DNA of 64,000 bases from Bryoerythrophyllum caledonicum (taxonomy: Eukaryota; Streptophyta; Bryopsida; Pottiales; Pottiaceae). The stretch lies in NCBI GenBank assembly GCA_963971425.1, contig OZ020524.1, positions 6,124,417 to 6,188,416 of the forward strand, in the 5' to 3' direction. Numbering within the stretch: the first letter of the stretch is position 1; each line of letters begins with the position of its first letter. The notes below the pieces were generated by a model that saw only the letters and a program-made list of their open reading frames with translations, was not told the DNA's origin and did not search any database. Positions 23,912-36,411 of the stretch are shown one piece after another. The position numbers and the translations under genes are program-made.

Positions 23912-25050
23912 TTAGTACGCATTTGGAAAGAGTCTTAGACCACTTCATTCTCCCCTAGTCAACAAACCAAGCCACATCTTAGCATGCAACTTTTGCTTGG
24001 GCCTCCTGGTGTTGTTGAACACGACATCATTCCTCTTGCACTAAATATACTAGATATTGATGCCACGTGACAGAAGCCAGATTTTGTTGATCCGCTTAAA
24101 CCGCCTCGTAATACAAAGATGTTGTGTTTCCAAGTGAGAGTTTGGCAAGTGAGTGGATCCAGTAGGGGGCAATTGATACTCATGCTCATGTGGGTCCTGG
24201 CGGGGTTCCGCCTTGTATCAATCCCTTTTGTAGTAAAGGTTCTCTTTACTTGTGTAAATTTTTTTTAAATTAAATTTAAATTTAAATTTAAATTAAATTA
24301 AAAGAGAGATATATATAGAGAGAGAGTTGAGGGGACCATGGATGCAACATAACATTCCATAAGCATATTAGGACAATGTCTTGTTTTTAAGTTGTTACAC
24401 AAAATTTCCACATAATTTAGACAAGCCAAAAAATAGATATATAACTAAATGTGGAAAAAAAAAAGTCCAAAAATAATGGTCGGCTACCTGCCGAGAGCTG
24501 CTAGAGTATCTTATTAGAATCTTTTGAAGAGCATAACTCACTTATATAATATCCAAATTAGGCATATGAAGTGTTTTTTGACATCTACAGAAAATTTAGA
24601 TGTCAAAACACACCTCGCATGTTTTATTTGGACAAATTTTCAGTGTGTTGTGGTCATTTGAAAATTGTGAATGAGGAGAAGCATCAGCTGGCCACTGATA
24701 AGAATTCAAAGTTAAAGTTTTCTAATTTATCCACAAATGATCATTTTCTCCAGATTTTGTTAAATATCTGTTTAAACTACCTAATAAGAAAAACTCCCAA
24801 GAATTTTGAAATTAGAACAAGCTATGTAAGGCATGTTGTATTTTACAATTTTGAATAATGTCAATTATTAAAATAATTAGTTCTTTTCCTCTTATTTGAC
24901 TTTTCGTACTTCAAGATTTATCATGAATCTTTATTTTGAAAAAAAATGATTTTCAGATTATAACAAGACAAATTTATCAAACTCAAAATGGGTTTTGACA
25001 ATTTTTGGACCTCTCTTTATTGTATTTTATTTTAAATGAAAATGCTTTAC
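23912..25050. other. AT-rich intergenic sequence, nothing recognised
   Basis: Includes low-complexity AAATTTAAATTTAAATT and GAGAGATATATATAGAGAG near 24255-24330. Confidence 0.5.
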
Positions 25051-25200
25051 TTCTCTTCTACATCTAGGATTTGGTATACACAGAGCCAACATATCTACAT
25101 CACAATGGTATCTTCACTTCAGATACTGTAATCTTTCAAGTGGTGTAGTCAAATGTTATAAAAATTTGTGGGTACATGCTTTTAATATGGCATTTTAATC
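25050..25200 (-). repeat. Fragment resembling the TTAA family interior
   Basis: Matches 55118-55190 (TGTAATCTTTCAAGTGGTGT and GTGGGTACATGC). Ends are not resolved. Confidence 0.4.
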
Positions 25201-28200
25201 CTTTAACTCCTACTGGGCCTTAACAAGGTCAATTTTGGTGCTTTAGCTCATATAATCCTTTCCACAACAAGCCATTATTTCTCATGACCTCTGGAGGGAT
25301 TTAGAGCTAGTCGTTAGCTTTCCACCAAAATTTTCTAATCTCCAATCCAAGCATGCAATGGCAAACTCCAGTGATTTGCATGAAGTGGGTCACAGTAAGA
25401 TCTACACTTTGTGTAAATGATGTTCTACCTAATCTATTATGCTTGTAGATTTTCTGAGGCCCTTTGGTCCGTATAGGCATTGAAGGGTTAAGATCATAAC
25501 GTTGGAGATGGAAATGATCTACTTATATAAAAGGCGTCTGTTGCTCCCGGTCAGGTGACCTCTCTTTCTTGATTTTGACCTCTTGATGTGAAGGGTGAGG
25601 CACGGTGATGCACTCTTCTTGACTCTTGATATTAGGTAGTAACCTAATGACTCTTGATATTGACCTCTTGATGTGAAGGGTTTTCTCCTCCTATATTAGG
25701 CAAGTGATAGTTATGTGCACAAAGGGTCGATCAAATCGCAAATGTAAAGCAAAAGTACTTTATTTTTGGAGTGGAATTAAACTAGGGTAACGTTTACATG
25801 CACTCCAAAAATATAAGTACTTTTCCATTTAGATTCGATTTGAGCTTATAGGTTTTAAAATACAAAACATATAAACCTAAATTTAACACACCACCCTCCG
25901 TTCTCCCCGTCGGGACGACGGGTACCAACCCAAGTAAATTATAATACCCACTCTTTGCACTATAATGGGTGGATTTGAAGTGTATATGGCAAGAAATTCT
26001 CAAAGATTTGGGGATAAAAATCTTATTAAATGAGGAAATTGTCCTATTACCTTTAATAATGGACTTTTGCTATATTATTTGGTGTGGTCATATTTTATGA
26101 AAACAATAGTGAGCCTCAATCCACAAGCACCTATTTTTCACTACATCTAGGCACATTTCTAAAGCATCTCCATTGTGGCATGGGTACCTAGCATATTTGC
26201 CAGCCTAGTGTGCCTTGTGACCAATTTCGGTGTTCCGTGGGAGGAAGGGCTCGCGTCCTGGTACATCGGGCTATAAGAGCAAGTAATTTGACACCAAATA
26301 TTTAGAATTTGTCGGCATGACGCTACAATTTCCTGTTGTGACTGGCCACTCTCGTACTGCCCCATGGTAGCGCGGGAGTAGTTGCAATTGTGGAACTACA
26401 CTTACCCTTTAGTAAACTCCAATTCACATGTGTTCACTTGATGACTGCATATGTAGGTTATGAGTAATACAAAATGCCGACTCCCGTTTCCCCGGCCTTC
26501 TCCGGAGCACTTCAACTTTTACACGGGAGCTTTTTGACTGAACCTAGCTTCAACCTGCCGCCTTGGCCCACCGCTAGCCGGCGTAGTGTCAAGCGGTGGA
26601 GCTGCTGTAAGAGAAGTAGAAGAAGAAGAGTAACACTAATTTTATCACAAGTGTGAATAAAGAGTTTGTTGGTGTGCAATCCTACTTGTATGCCACTTTT
26701 ATACATAATTAATTCATTTCACAATGGCATTATTTGGAAAGTTCAAGGGTTTTATCTGGGTGAAACTTATTTGATGTCTATTGTAGTGCAGAAATTTTAC
26801 TTTTTGAACACTATTCGTCTTTACAGTGTGAATAGGGATCATAAGTAGCACTAGTTTACAAATAGTATGAAACAATGTGAACAATTACCCTAATTTTTGG
26901 AATAGTGTAAAAAGACCAATAGGCGGTTAAGTTAGGTAGTAAAAGGAAGTTATAAGAGTAGTTATGGTAGTTGGGAGAGAAGATCATTGGTCTAGGTCGA
27001 GATACCAATAGTCACGAGAGGAATATAAAGGAACGGAATGCAACTTAGGAAACACCACATTTTTCTCATTGTGAATGTGTGTTCTAGGCTGGTGATTGTA
27101 ACTCTCAATTTTATGGAATACAAGCCTAGTTTTATAATTGCGGATCTGTTGGTGCAATTTATGCATTACCAGTGGACTGCATTACATCTAAAATGTTGAT
27201 TGGAGAATAGAGGATGACAAAATCAGAGTCCATGAGATTTGATGGCTGATTGCTGAAGACCAATAGTCATTGATTGGGCCTTACCAATTGGAATTCACAA
27301 TATGTTGAGTTGTGATAAGGGTGCACAATTAATGGCTCAGGAATGAACATGTGTATCTAGGATACAATTAATCGATGCTTCAACCAATTCTCAATCACCA
27401 CACTGAGAATGCTATAATATATAATTTGTCTTGAATACTACCAATATCTATAACTAAATTGAGTGCCATAAATGGAGAATCTATGAAGCACTGTAGTAAT
27501 TGAGACTTTCCATTATCTTACCATTTGTCAAATCCTTTCCGATGGTAACACTAAATGACGTGACGAATTATAAAAACCATAAAGCAATGATTACAACTAG
27601 TCATGTATGACTATTGTAATTCCCCTTAGTCTAAAACTGAGATGAGTGGATAGAGGGTGAGGTAAAATGCATACAATTATACTATTTGTCTGATAGAATT
27701 GCCAAGTGAAATTAAGTCTATAATGTATGAAATAAGGATTGATCACCCTTAGTCATTATATTAGAAGGCAATGATAATTTCCCAAAAAAGTAATTTATGT
27801 CATTGTAGTATAAATTGAAGCATTAAAAGATCATGTGGGTGAAACATGACAAATAATGAAGGTGAATTGAGAAGAAAATAATTGCTAAAAGAGAGAGAGC
27901 AATGGAGAAGATGGAGAAGTAAGACCAAAGAGCCATGAGTGGGCCGAGAGAGTCTTGAGAATTGATGTTAATGACCATGTTGTCATAAGTTGGGCTAGAT
28001 GCGTTTTGAATTAAAGTTTGGACAAGTGTACATTAAGTCAATCTAAAAAAAAGAGATTGTTTGTATGTGTCATGAGATTGACGACATAAAACAAGACCGT
28101 TTGCCATAAGAAAGTATTAGTGAGAGAACACATAGATTTGATAGCATAGGATTATTAATAACAACAATTATACGAAGGGTGAGATATAATTGTTGTCCTA

Positions 28201-29190
28201 TGTTTCTTTGAATGGAAAGTTTTGCAGGTATGATGAAATGATTAACTTAAGGCGGACCAGTGGAGCGAAAGTGGGAAGCCAAGATAGAATTCCGCACCCA
28301 AAAGCTCATGGCAATGTAGAATAGCTAGCATTGTTGTGAATTCTAATGAATACTCATGGACATGTAGAAGTACTGTACCACATTTAAATTGCCTGTGCAA
28401 ATTCAACCACAGGGACACCCCTCAAAATCATGCACATGACTGATATTTGTACACAGTCCAACTAAAGTTGTACATCTCGTCCATCTCATAAGATATGGTC
28501 AAGACACCTAGAATCAACCCTTTGTGTAAAGGTGTCCCTAATTTCTATAACTGACCCTTCATGCAAATGTTCAACAAGAATAGTGAGGGCCTATTTTACA
28601 GAAAGGGTCAATTATGTGTATTTCATCAAATTGAGAACTTCTCCACGACTCAACCCTGGATTTGATGGAAAACTCCATGCCATCTGTCATGCGAAAGTGG
28701 TGTTCTTGTTCAATTTTCGGACTCCATGAGTTCTTATCATCCCACTCATGCATACCTGTTCTTTGTACGTCATCAGAAACAACCTGCAACAAGAAGGGTT
28801 TCTGTCCCCGAGAAGTCTACTAGCGTGAATAAAGTGTCTGTTTGTTTTCAGGGAGTTTTCAAGGCAATACTAACCACCCTACTAGAGCATTGCCAGCAAC
28901 GACCCTGTTAGGTCACTCCAATGGCAGTTTCTGAAAAGGAAAAAAGGGCTCCCCATTAGCAACCCTCAAACACTCTGAAAGAAGTGCATGGCATGCCAAA
29001 TGTAGGAATCCCGTTATCAACCCCTGTTGACGGTGGGTTGGGAGGCGAGGCTTGGGGAGCGGTTGGCTCGGCGTCCAACCTTGCCCACCGTGCCCACGAC
29101 CAGTCCCCGTCCTGCCACCGTGTCGCCCTCGCCATGTCGACACCTCGCCATGGTGGCCTAGGGTTTCCCATTTCAGCCAGCTGCTGCACA
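25201..29190. other. Long intergenic stretch with no recognised gene
   Basis: No domain was recognised on either strand. A minus-strand open frame at 28571-28792 (EWDDKNSWSPKIEQEHHFRM) has the look of an exon, with a splice-donor-like ACAG/GTATGC at its upstream end, but I cannot place it in a family. Confidence 0.4.
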
Positions 29191-29395
29191 GGTTGTGAGC
29201 GGTTTAGGGTTTTGAGGTTGTGAGCGGCGACGTTGTGAGGTTGTGGGAGGTGTGGGTGAGGTTGTGAGGTTGTAAGCGGCGACGGCAAAGGATTGTGAAA
29301 GGTGTGGGTGAAGTTGTGAGGAGGTTGGGGCAAGGTTGTGAGGTGGTGCATTGAAGTGGTTGTGAGGTTGTGAGTGGCGGGGTTGTAAGATTTAC
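29190..29395 (+). repeat. G-rich minisatellite (GAGGTTGTGAGCGGCGACG)
   Basis: Imperfect units of GGTTGTGAGG with interspersed GCGGCGACG. The segment GAGGTTGTGAGCGGCGACG recurs three times before decaying into GTTGTGAGG runs. The long ORFs over it are translations of the repeat. Confidence 0.7.
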
Positions 29396-31290
29396 GGTGG
29401 GTATAAACCTTATTGGGTGTAAGGTTTTTAAAAAAGAGCAGGTAGGAAATGACACTCGCAGGAAGTGTCAAGTTTGCACAGAGAGAGCACAATTAGCAAC
29501 CATGAATAACAATGACGAGGTAGAGGGTGTTTTTGAAGCCACCATTTACATAGGACTGTTGTGATCTTCTACTACCGTTTAGTTGAATCGCCCTCTGAAC
29601 ACTTCGGATAGTGTTTTCAAGGTCCACCTCTGAGAAGAGGCAACAAGTGTGAGGTATCAGTTCGTGGTTCTAGTTTGCATCGCATTCCACGTTTGAGTCT
29701 GCACTTGTTTGGAGCATGAACAGAGTCTAGGGTTGTTACCTCTCTGCTCCTTGCATACTCACTTTTAAGGGATTTACACCGCACTCGCATTAATCTCCAA
29801 CGTCCGCACTTGCACTCGCAATTGCTCATACACATGCTCGTACATAATTTGTAGGTTGAATCACATAGAGAAATTTTAGAATTGCATTACATGAACAGAC
29901 TTTCAAATCTTCCGGGTCTTATCGATCAGAGTTGATCTTCTTGGAATTGAGCGGGTAGTGGAGGACCTTTTGGCTAAATATGTACCCATACTGTAGATAT
30001 TGGACAAATTGTGTTTCGTAAATTCACTAAACATTTGCATGTTTAGATCAACTCAAGCTTCAAATATTATTTAGAGAGGCCCTCAATCTCCCAATATAAT
30101 GAATATGGTGTTGGATGCAGTTGTGAAGATGTAGTTGTTTCAGTTCGAATGTAGTTGTGGGTATGTGAGTTTTTAGATTTGTAGAGTTTTTGTCGGTTGA
30201 GAGGGTTAGGATTTTGTTGTCGTTGCTTGATGTTTTGTGCATCTATGGCTTAGGTTTTTTTATACATGAAATTGTGTTTGCAAAGAATGGAAGAGGAAGG
30301 CAATAGTTCTGCCCATGTCTCAACATGGGCAGAAAACTTGCAATATCACCTTGCACGTCCAAACCTCCGCCTAGTCCATTGCTTTGTTTCTATTTCAAGC
30401 AGATTCTAAACTCCCTACTATATCCTTTACCACCATCTTACCTTCACTCTATTTACGTTGATAAACTCATCCACCCCACCTGCCATGTAGAATGCCAATG
30501 AGGATAGTCACTTAACTTTTAACTTTGGTTTGAACATGCATGTACAGACCACCACCCTAATTTTATGCTTACCAACTCTAGGGCCTCTTGGTGTGAAGGG
30601 GGCATTAGTCTAATTGTGGTAACCCCTTCTAGCCATGCTCATTGACATAAGAGTTATTTGTAAAGGGAACCGGTCTTTTGTCCTCCTTTTTTCATGGAAA
30701 TGAAAATCTAACCTGTATTTGAGTGTAGCCACAAAGTGATCCTGTGAAATAAATTCACGATTTGAGGGTTTTATGGAGGTATCAGTTACCACAAATGGCA
30801 CAAATCTCCCAAAAGCAAACAAGAACAATGTTGAACAGTGTTGATTGATTGGACCAGTGTGGTATGCATATTTAGCAAAGTCGCTCACATGGCTGATTGA
30901 ACAAGTGTGGCGCATACAAATGCAGAATGTTGTTGACATGGCTGACTTGAACAGTGTGTACCATGTGACAACACTGGACGCTCAATAAAAGTCAAGCTCA
31001 AACTGGAGTTTGGGAATTCTTGGGCTCAAAAACTAATATGTCCAATGTTCTATTCAAGGTCTATAGTAAAACCCTGCCAGTGGACTCGGCGACCCTGGCT
31101 TTTCCATTTCACAAGTTAGAAACTGAGGATTTGGGGTACATTGCGGATAACTCAATAACCTCTCCAATCTTGTCACTGCCCCCTATGACCGTGGGTTTCC
31201 TCACCAAAGTCAAATGAAATCATGGCAAGTTTGGCAAAAGTAGCTCCACAGTTTGGTGCATAGTTTGGCGGCACACATCCATGGGTGGTA
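29396..31290. other. Intergenic, nothing recognised
   Basis: No gene was supported. A short open frame at 31020-31217 has no recognisable domain. Confidence 0.4.
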
Positions 31291-31755
31291 CAATTTCCTT
31301 CTCCTCCTCCCAACACTGTAGTAGATAGCTATGGAATACTTTTTGGCCTACGGAAGGAACAGAGCCGTGGGCCGCAGCAATACTCTTGACGGTGATGACG
31401 ACGGGGGAGAGCCTTAGAAACTGACGCGAGGGCCGGGAAATCACCTACATCAGTAAAGAAATCACCTGCATCAGTAAGGAAATCACCTGCATCAACAATA
31501 GAATGTAATGCATGTCCTTGGATTTTCGGTGTCCTCGACCACGGTGACGAAACTCACCTGACGGGGTCCGAGTCTTGCTCCACGGCGACAGAAACACCCT
31601 GGAGAAGTTATTTTGGGTTGCCAGGTTCGGCCCCAGACCTAATTCCGAACGTAAATTATGGAACCACTTTCTAGGTTTGAGGCCCATCGGTTTGCAATAG
31701 CGCTGAACACTTGACTGGGGTTACGAAGGCCATACCAGGTGTTGTTCAGGTATTT
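31290..31755. repeat. Segment repeated near 43390-43550
   Basis: GAAGGCCATACCAGGTGTTG (31725) recurs near 43410 in the same orientation. GGCCTACGGAAGGAACAGAG and the AATACTTTTTGGCC beside it recur near 43510 in the opposite orientation. Within it lie three copies of a 21-bp unit (ATCACCTGCATCAGTAA) at 31440-31500. Confidence 0.55.
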
Positions 31756-31789
31756 CTTTGCTCATGTAAGTGATTTCTTTACTCAATAT

Positions 31790-32960
31790 TCTATTAAATG
31801 AATATATATAAATGAATTTTGTAAGTGCATTTAATATTGTTTTAATTGAATTTCTATAATTGATTTTTAATAATTCAACTTTTATAACTAAATTTCTGTA
31901 ATTGAATTTCAGAATTCAAATATTTTTGAACTTCAAGTTTTGTAATTTAATTTAATATTTTTGTAATTCAATTTTTGAAATTCAATTTTTGAAATTCAAT
32001 TTCAGAATTCAAATATTTCTATAACTCAATTTCTGTAACTCAATTTCTGTAACTCAATTTCAAAATTCAAATATTTCTATAATTCAATTTCGGTAATTGA
32101 ATTTTTGTGATTGAATTTCAGAATTCAAATATTTTTGTAATTGAATTTTTGTAAATTCATTTAATATTGTTTTAGTTGAATTTCTGTAATTGATTTTTTA
32201 AAATTATACTTTTGTAATTAAATTTCTGTAATTGAATTTTAAAATTTAAATATTATTGTAATTCAATTCTTGTGATTCAAATATTTCTGTAATTCAATTT
32301 TTGTAATTGAATTTAATATTTGAATAAATGAATTTCGGTAAATGAATTCTTGTAATTGAATTCTTGTAATTCAATTTTTATAATTCAATTTTTGTACTTC
32401 AATTTATTATTTTTTTACTTGAATTTATGTAATTAAATTTCTGTAGTTAAATTTCAAAATTCAAGTATTTCAGAATTCTATTTCAAAGTATTAAATTTCA
32501 GAATTTTTAAAAATTCTGAAATTCTGAAATTTAATACTTTGAAATAGAATTCTGAAATTTCAGAATTCAAAGTATTTCAAAATTCTTGTAATTCAAAATT
32601 TCAAAATTCAAAGTAAAAAAATTATTTATCCAAATTCAATTCTTCTTTAGAAGTTCTCAAAACTCAATTTATATAAATGTAATTTCAAAAATTAATTAAA
32701 GAAATTGCATTTTGCAATGAGAATTTTTAGAATATAAAATTTTCATTTTAAACATTGTATTTAAAAATTTTGAGTTGCAATTTTCGGTATTGAAATAATT
32801 AAAATCAGTTTTAAATTTAATATTTCTTGAATTGAAATTTTGATTTTTTAAATTTTGATTTTTAATTTTCGAACTTCAAATTTCAATTTCAAATTTTAAA
32901 TAGAAATTTTTTAAATGAAAATTTTGAATTTCAAATTTTGCAAATTCAAATTTCAAAAAT
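31790..32960. repeat. Low-complexity island built from AATTCAATTT/GTAATTGAATTT motifs
   Basis: About 1.1 kb of very AT-rich sequence made of shuffled 12-20 base motifs such as TTGTAATTCAATTT, with a short local palindrome at about 32480-32570 (AAATTTCAGAATT and its complement). No coding. Confidence 0.8.
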
Positions 32961-32964
32961 CTAA

Positions 32965-35190
32965 ATCTTTTAATTGATTCTGTAGTCTTGTGTGTAACCA
33001 TGTCTTATTTACCATTGCTACACCTAATTTGAAACCATTTAGTGAAATACTATCAAATGGTAAAGTACCATGGGTGATATTTTTATTTCTTACAAAAATG
33101 CCTGCACCATTGTCATTATCAAATTTCAAACAATGCTAAAAAACTCCAAATAATCATCTTTTTGGCGTTCCTTTAACAAACCATGTAATGAAAGAAGCCT
33201 CCATGTCTGAAGGATCAATTTGTGGTTAAATAAAAGAATTTTTAGATATATGTATTTGATGTACCTGTATTTCATAACCCTCCAATCCAATAGGTATACA
33301 ATTTATTGGATAAAATTGATTTTGAAAAAAATCTTCTATTGTAGTCCCAAACTTTGATATGTGCTTCCAAATGGATGATGCTATATTGTCTCCCATTGCT
33401 CTGTAACTCATCTGAATTTCATCATCTAAATTACTTTGAGAATACATAATTACACATCCCTTAGATGATTCTCCTCCATGGGTACTATAACCATGACAAA
33501 TTGAGGGATATTATCCCGTTCTTGGATTTGATTGATTTTTTTTGGCCTTATGTGGAGATGTTAAGTAATAATGATGAACTTCATTAACAATTGATTTATA
33601 TGAATAGTCATCCCATAGTTTAGGATTATAAATTAATAAAATCATTTCAAGAGTCAAATCTTTGAAATCCAACATATTATATTTTATAATGTCATTGCCA
33701 CTTAATACCAACAAAGATTCAAATTATATTTTAATTAAATCAGATGAATAATAGTTTTTCCATTGTGCTAAATATTGACCATTTTCTCAAAAAGACAATG
33801 GTGCAGTGGACTTTGATATATTTTTTCTCTTGTTACCTTTTTCATCTTTACATTCATTTGGAACATTAGAAAAAGATATCATAACACGCATATCTTCTTT
33901 AATACCAAACTTTCTTAATATTTGAAGTTCTGTAAATCTTTTGAATACAAACTTGCATTGAAGTATCATGAATGGTGTGGATTTCATTATCATTTTAAAA
34001 TTTAACTCATTTTTTTGAATTCTATGAGATTCTAATATTTTGTATATATCATGAAAGTCTTTGAAATCATGAATATTAAAAGATGTACATAAACACAAAT
34101 TCATTAATTCCTTACAATAAGAAAAATCATATATGGTTTCTTCTTCGCATTCACTACATTGAATGTGAGTAGAATTTTGTACGTATAAATTGTTCATACA
34201 ATCTGGGCAAATTTTATCACAATAATGTATGAAATATTATTGTTTTGAACTTACTTCTATTTCAATATCGTCAAAAGGTTTATCATCAAAAATTGTCTTG
34301 AAATAATCACATTTTGAAGTTTTTTGACATGGAAGAACATATAAATTTTAAATACATATTTGCATGACTTTTATTTTTGCATCAAATGCCATGTCCTTCA
34401 TTATATGTTAACTTAATCAGATTTCTTCATGTCACATATTGAACTTTCACAACTTGTTGTCTTTAGGATGACTATTCATATTAATCAATTGTTAATGAAG
34501 TTCATCATTATTACTTAACATCTCCACATAAGGCCAAAAAAAATCAATCAAATCCAAGAACGGGATAATATCCCTCAATTTGCCATAATTATAATGCCCA
34601 TGGAGGAGAATCATCTAAGAGATGTGTAGTTATATATTCACAAAGTAATTTAGATGATGAAATTCAGATGAGTTACAGAGCAATGGGAGACAATATAGCA
34701 TCATCCATTTCGAAGCACATATTAAAGTTTGGGACTACAGTAGAAGATTTTTTTCAAAATCAATTTTATCCAATAAATTGAAACCTATTGGATTGGAGGG
34801 TTATGAAACATAGGTACATCAAATACATATATCTAAAAATTCTTTTATTTAACCACAAATTGATCCTTCAGACATAGAGGCTTCTTTCATTACAAGGTTT
34901 GTTAAAGGAGCGCCAAAAAGAGGATTATTTGGAATTTTACAGCATTGTTTGAAATTTGATAATGACAATGGTGCAGGCATTTTTATAAGAAGTAAAAATA
35001 TCACCCATACTACTTTATCATTTGATAGTATTTCACTAAATGATTTCAAATTAGGTATAACAATGGTAAATAAGACATGGTTACACACAAGACTACAGAA
35101 TCAATTAAAAGAACGAACTTCTTTAACATTTAAAAGTAATGAGTGGTATATAGAAGATCCAGACAATAGTGAAAATATTTGAAAACAAAG
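32965..35190. mobile_element. Unidentified AT-rich element, two copies head to head
   Basis: A minus-strand copy runs from about 34450 down to 32965, and a plus-strand partial copy from about 34490 up to 35190. The shared arms (about 32965-33600 and 34500-35110) are inverted repeats. Shared segments include TTTGGCCTTATGTGGAGATG, ATTATCCCGTTCTTGG and AATTTGATAATGACAATGGT. Both copies show remnants of the same protein (for example GLEGYE, FDNDNGAGIF and TWLHTRLQNQL), and the longer copy adds a region with paired Cys (CPDC and CSEC). Both look broken. I do not recognise the family, and a virus-like origin cannot be excluded. Confidence 0.6.
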
Positions 35191-35744
35191 CATAATTTTT
35201 AATTTAAACAATTATTTATTTATTTCTTCTACTGTCCAACATAAAAATTAGAAGTATTGCAATTTATTATATATATATATATATATCATACTACTAAAAT
35301 CATAATCCGCGCAGTGAACCACGCAGCGATCAATTGCGCAGTCAACTGTGTAATGAACTATAGGAACGGTGCAGTCAACCGTGCAGTTAATTGCACAGCC
35401 AACCGCGTAGTGAATCATGTTACCTTTCTTTCAATAAAGTTTGTAATATTAAAACTACATTGGACTAATGCGTTGCAAAGCATTAGCTTGAGTTTTTGGG
35501 TGTGACAAATTTGAATTTGTGTGTTGCAATTTGTGCTTTTGATTACAAATTTGACGTTCAAAATATTTTTTGAGTTAAGCACTAAAAGATTGAACTGTAA
35601 ATTATGAGTTGTAAACTTGGAGTGAAAAAGTTGTGAAGTTGGAGTTGTGATCTTGGAGGTTGGCATACAAAGTTGGAGTTGCAAAATTGCATATTCGAGT
35701 TGTGGAGATTGAAATTACAAGTTTTGAGGTGAGATTGCAAGTTT

Positions 35745-35930
35745 TGAGATTGTGATTGCAAATTGAGTTTGTGGGTGTGTGAATTTGAGATTGTAATTGC
35801 AAATTGAGTTAATGGGCGTGTGAATTTGAGATTGTAATTGCAAGTTGAGTTTGTGGGTGTGTGAAATTGAGATTGTAATTGTAAATTGAGTTTGTGGGTG
35901 TGTGAAATTTACATTTGTGTGTTGCAGTTT
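35745..35930 (+). repeat. 41-bp tandem repeat in the left palindrome arm
   Basis: AAATTGAGTTTGTGGGTGTG recurs at about 35760, 35801, 35842 and 35883, exactly 41 bases apart. The right arm has only about two units, so the array changed length after the arms formed. Confidence 0.85.
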
Positions 35931-36411
35931 GTGTTTATCCAAAATAAATTTGGAACTCTTAATTACAAATTTGACGTTCATAACATTTTAAAAATTCCAT
36001 GTTAAAATGCAAAAAATCTAAAACCTGATTTTTTTTTTCTATTCTATTCTATTATATTATTAAAATTCATGAATAGGTTTCAGAGACATATTTCTATTTT
36101 ATGTAGATTGTTGTTACCTTTCTTTTTTAATATTTTGTGATATAAAAACTACATTAAAATGGTTGACTAATGCGTTGAACTAATGCGTTGAACTAATACA
36201 TTATATATACATATATACTAGCAGTTGGCGCTTGCTTTGCAACACATTAATTCAACCATTTTAATGTAGTTTTTGTAACACAAAATATTTAAAAAAAAGG
36301 TAACAACAATCTACATAAAATATAAATATGTCTTTGAGACCTATGCATGGATTTTAATAATGTAATAGAATAGAATAGAAGAAAAAAAATAGGTTTTAGA
36401 TTTTTTGCATT

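Noticed and set aside
25201-25490. A further TTAA-family member between TTTAACTCC and GGGTTAAG
   Set aside because: The ends pair poorly and the interior does not match the family, so it was not called.
29190-29395. GGTTTAGGGTTTT near 29200 as telomeric DNA
   Set aside because: Only one or two units occur and they merge into a different GAGGTTGTG minisatellite.
31790-32960. Possible centromeric satellite or replication origin
   Set aside because: AT-rich motifs are shuffled without a constant period, so only low complexity can be supported.
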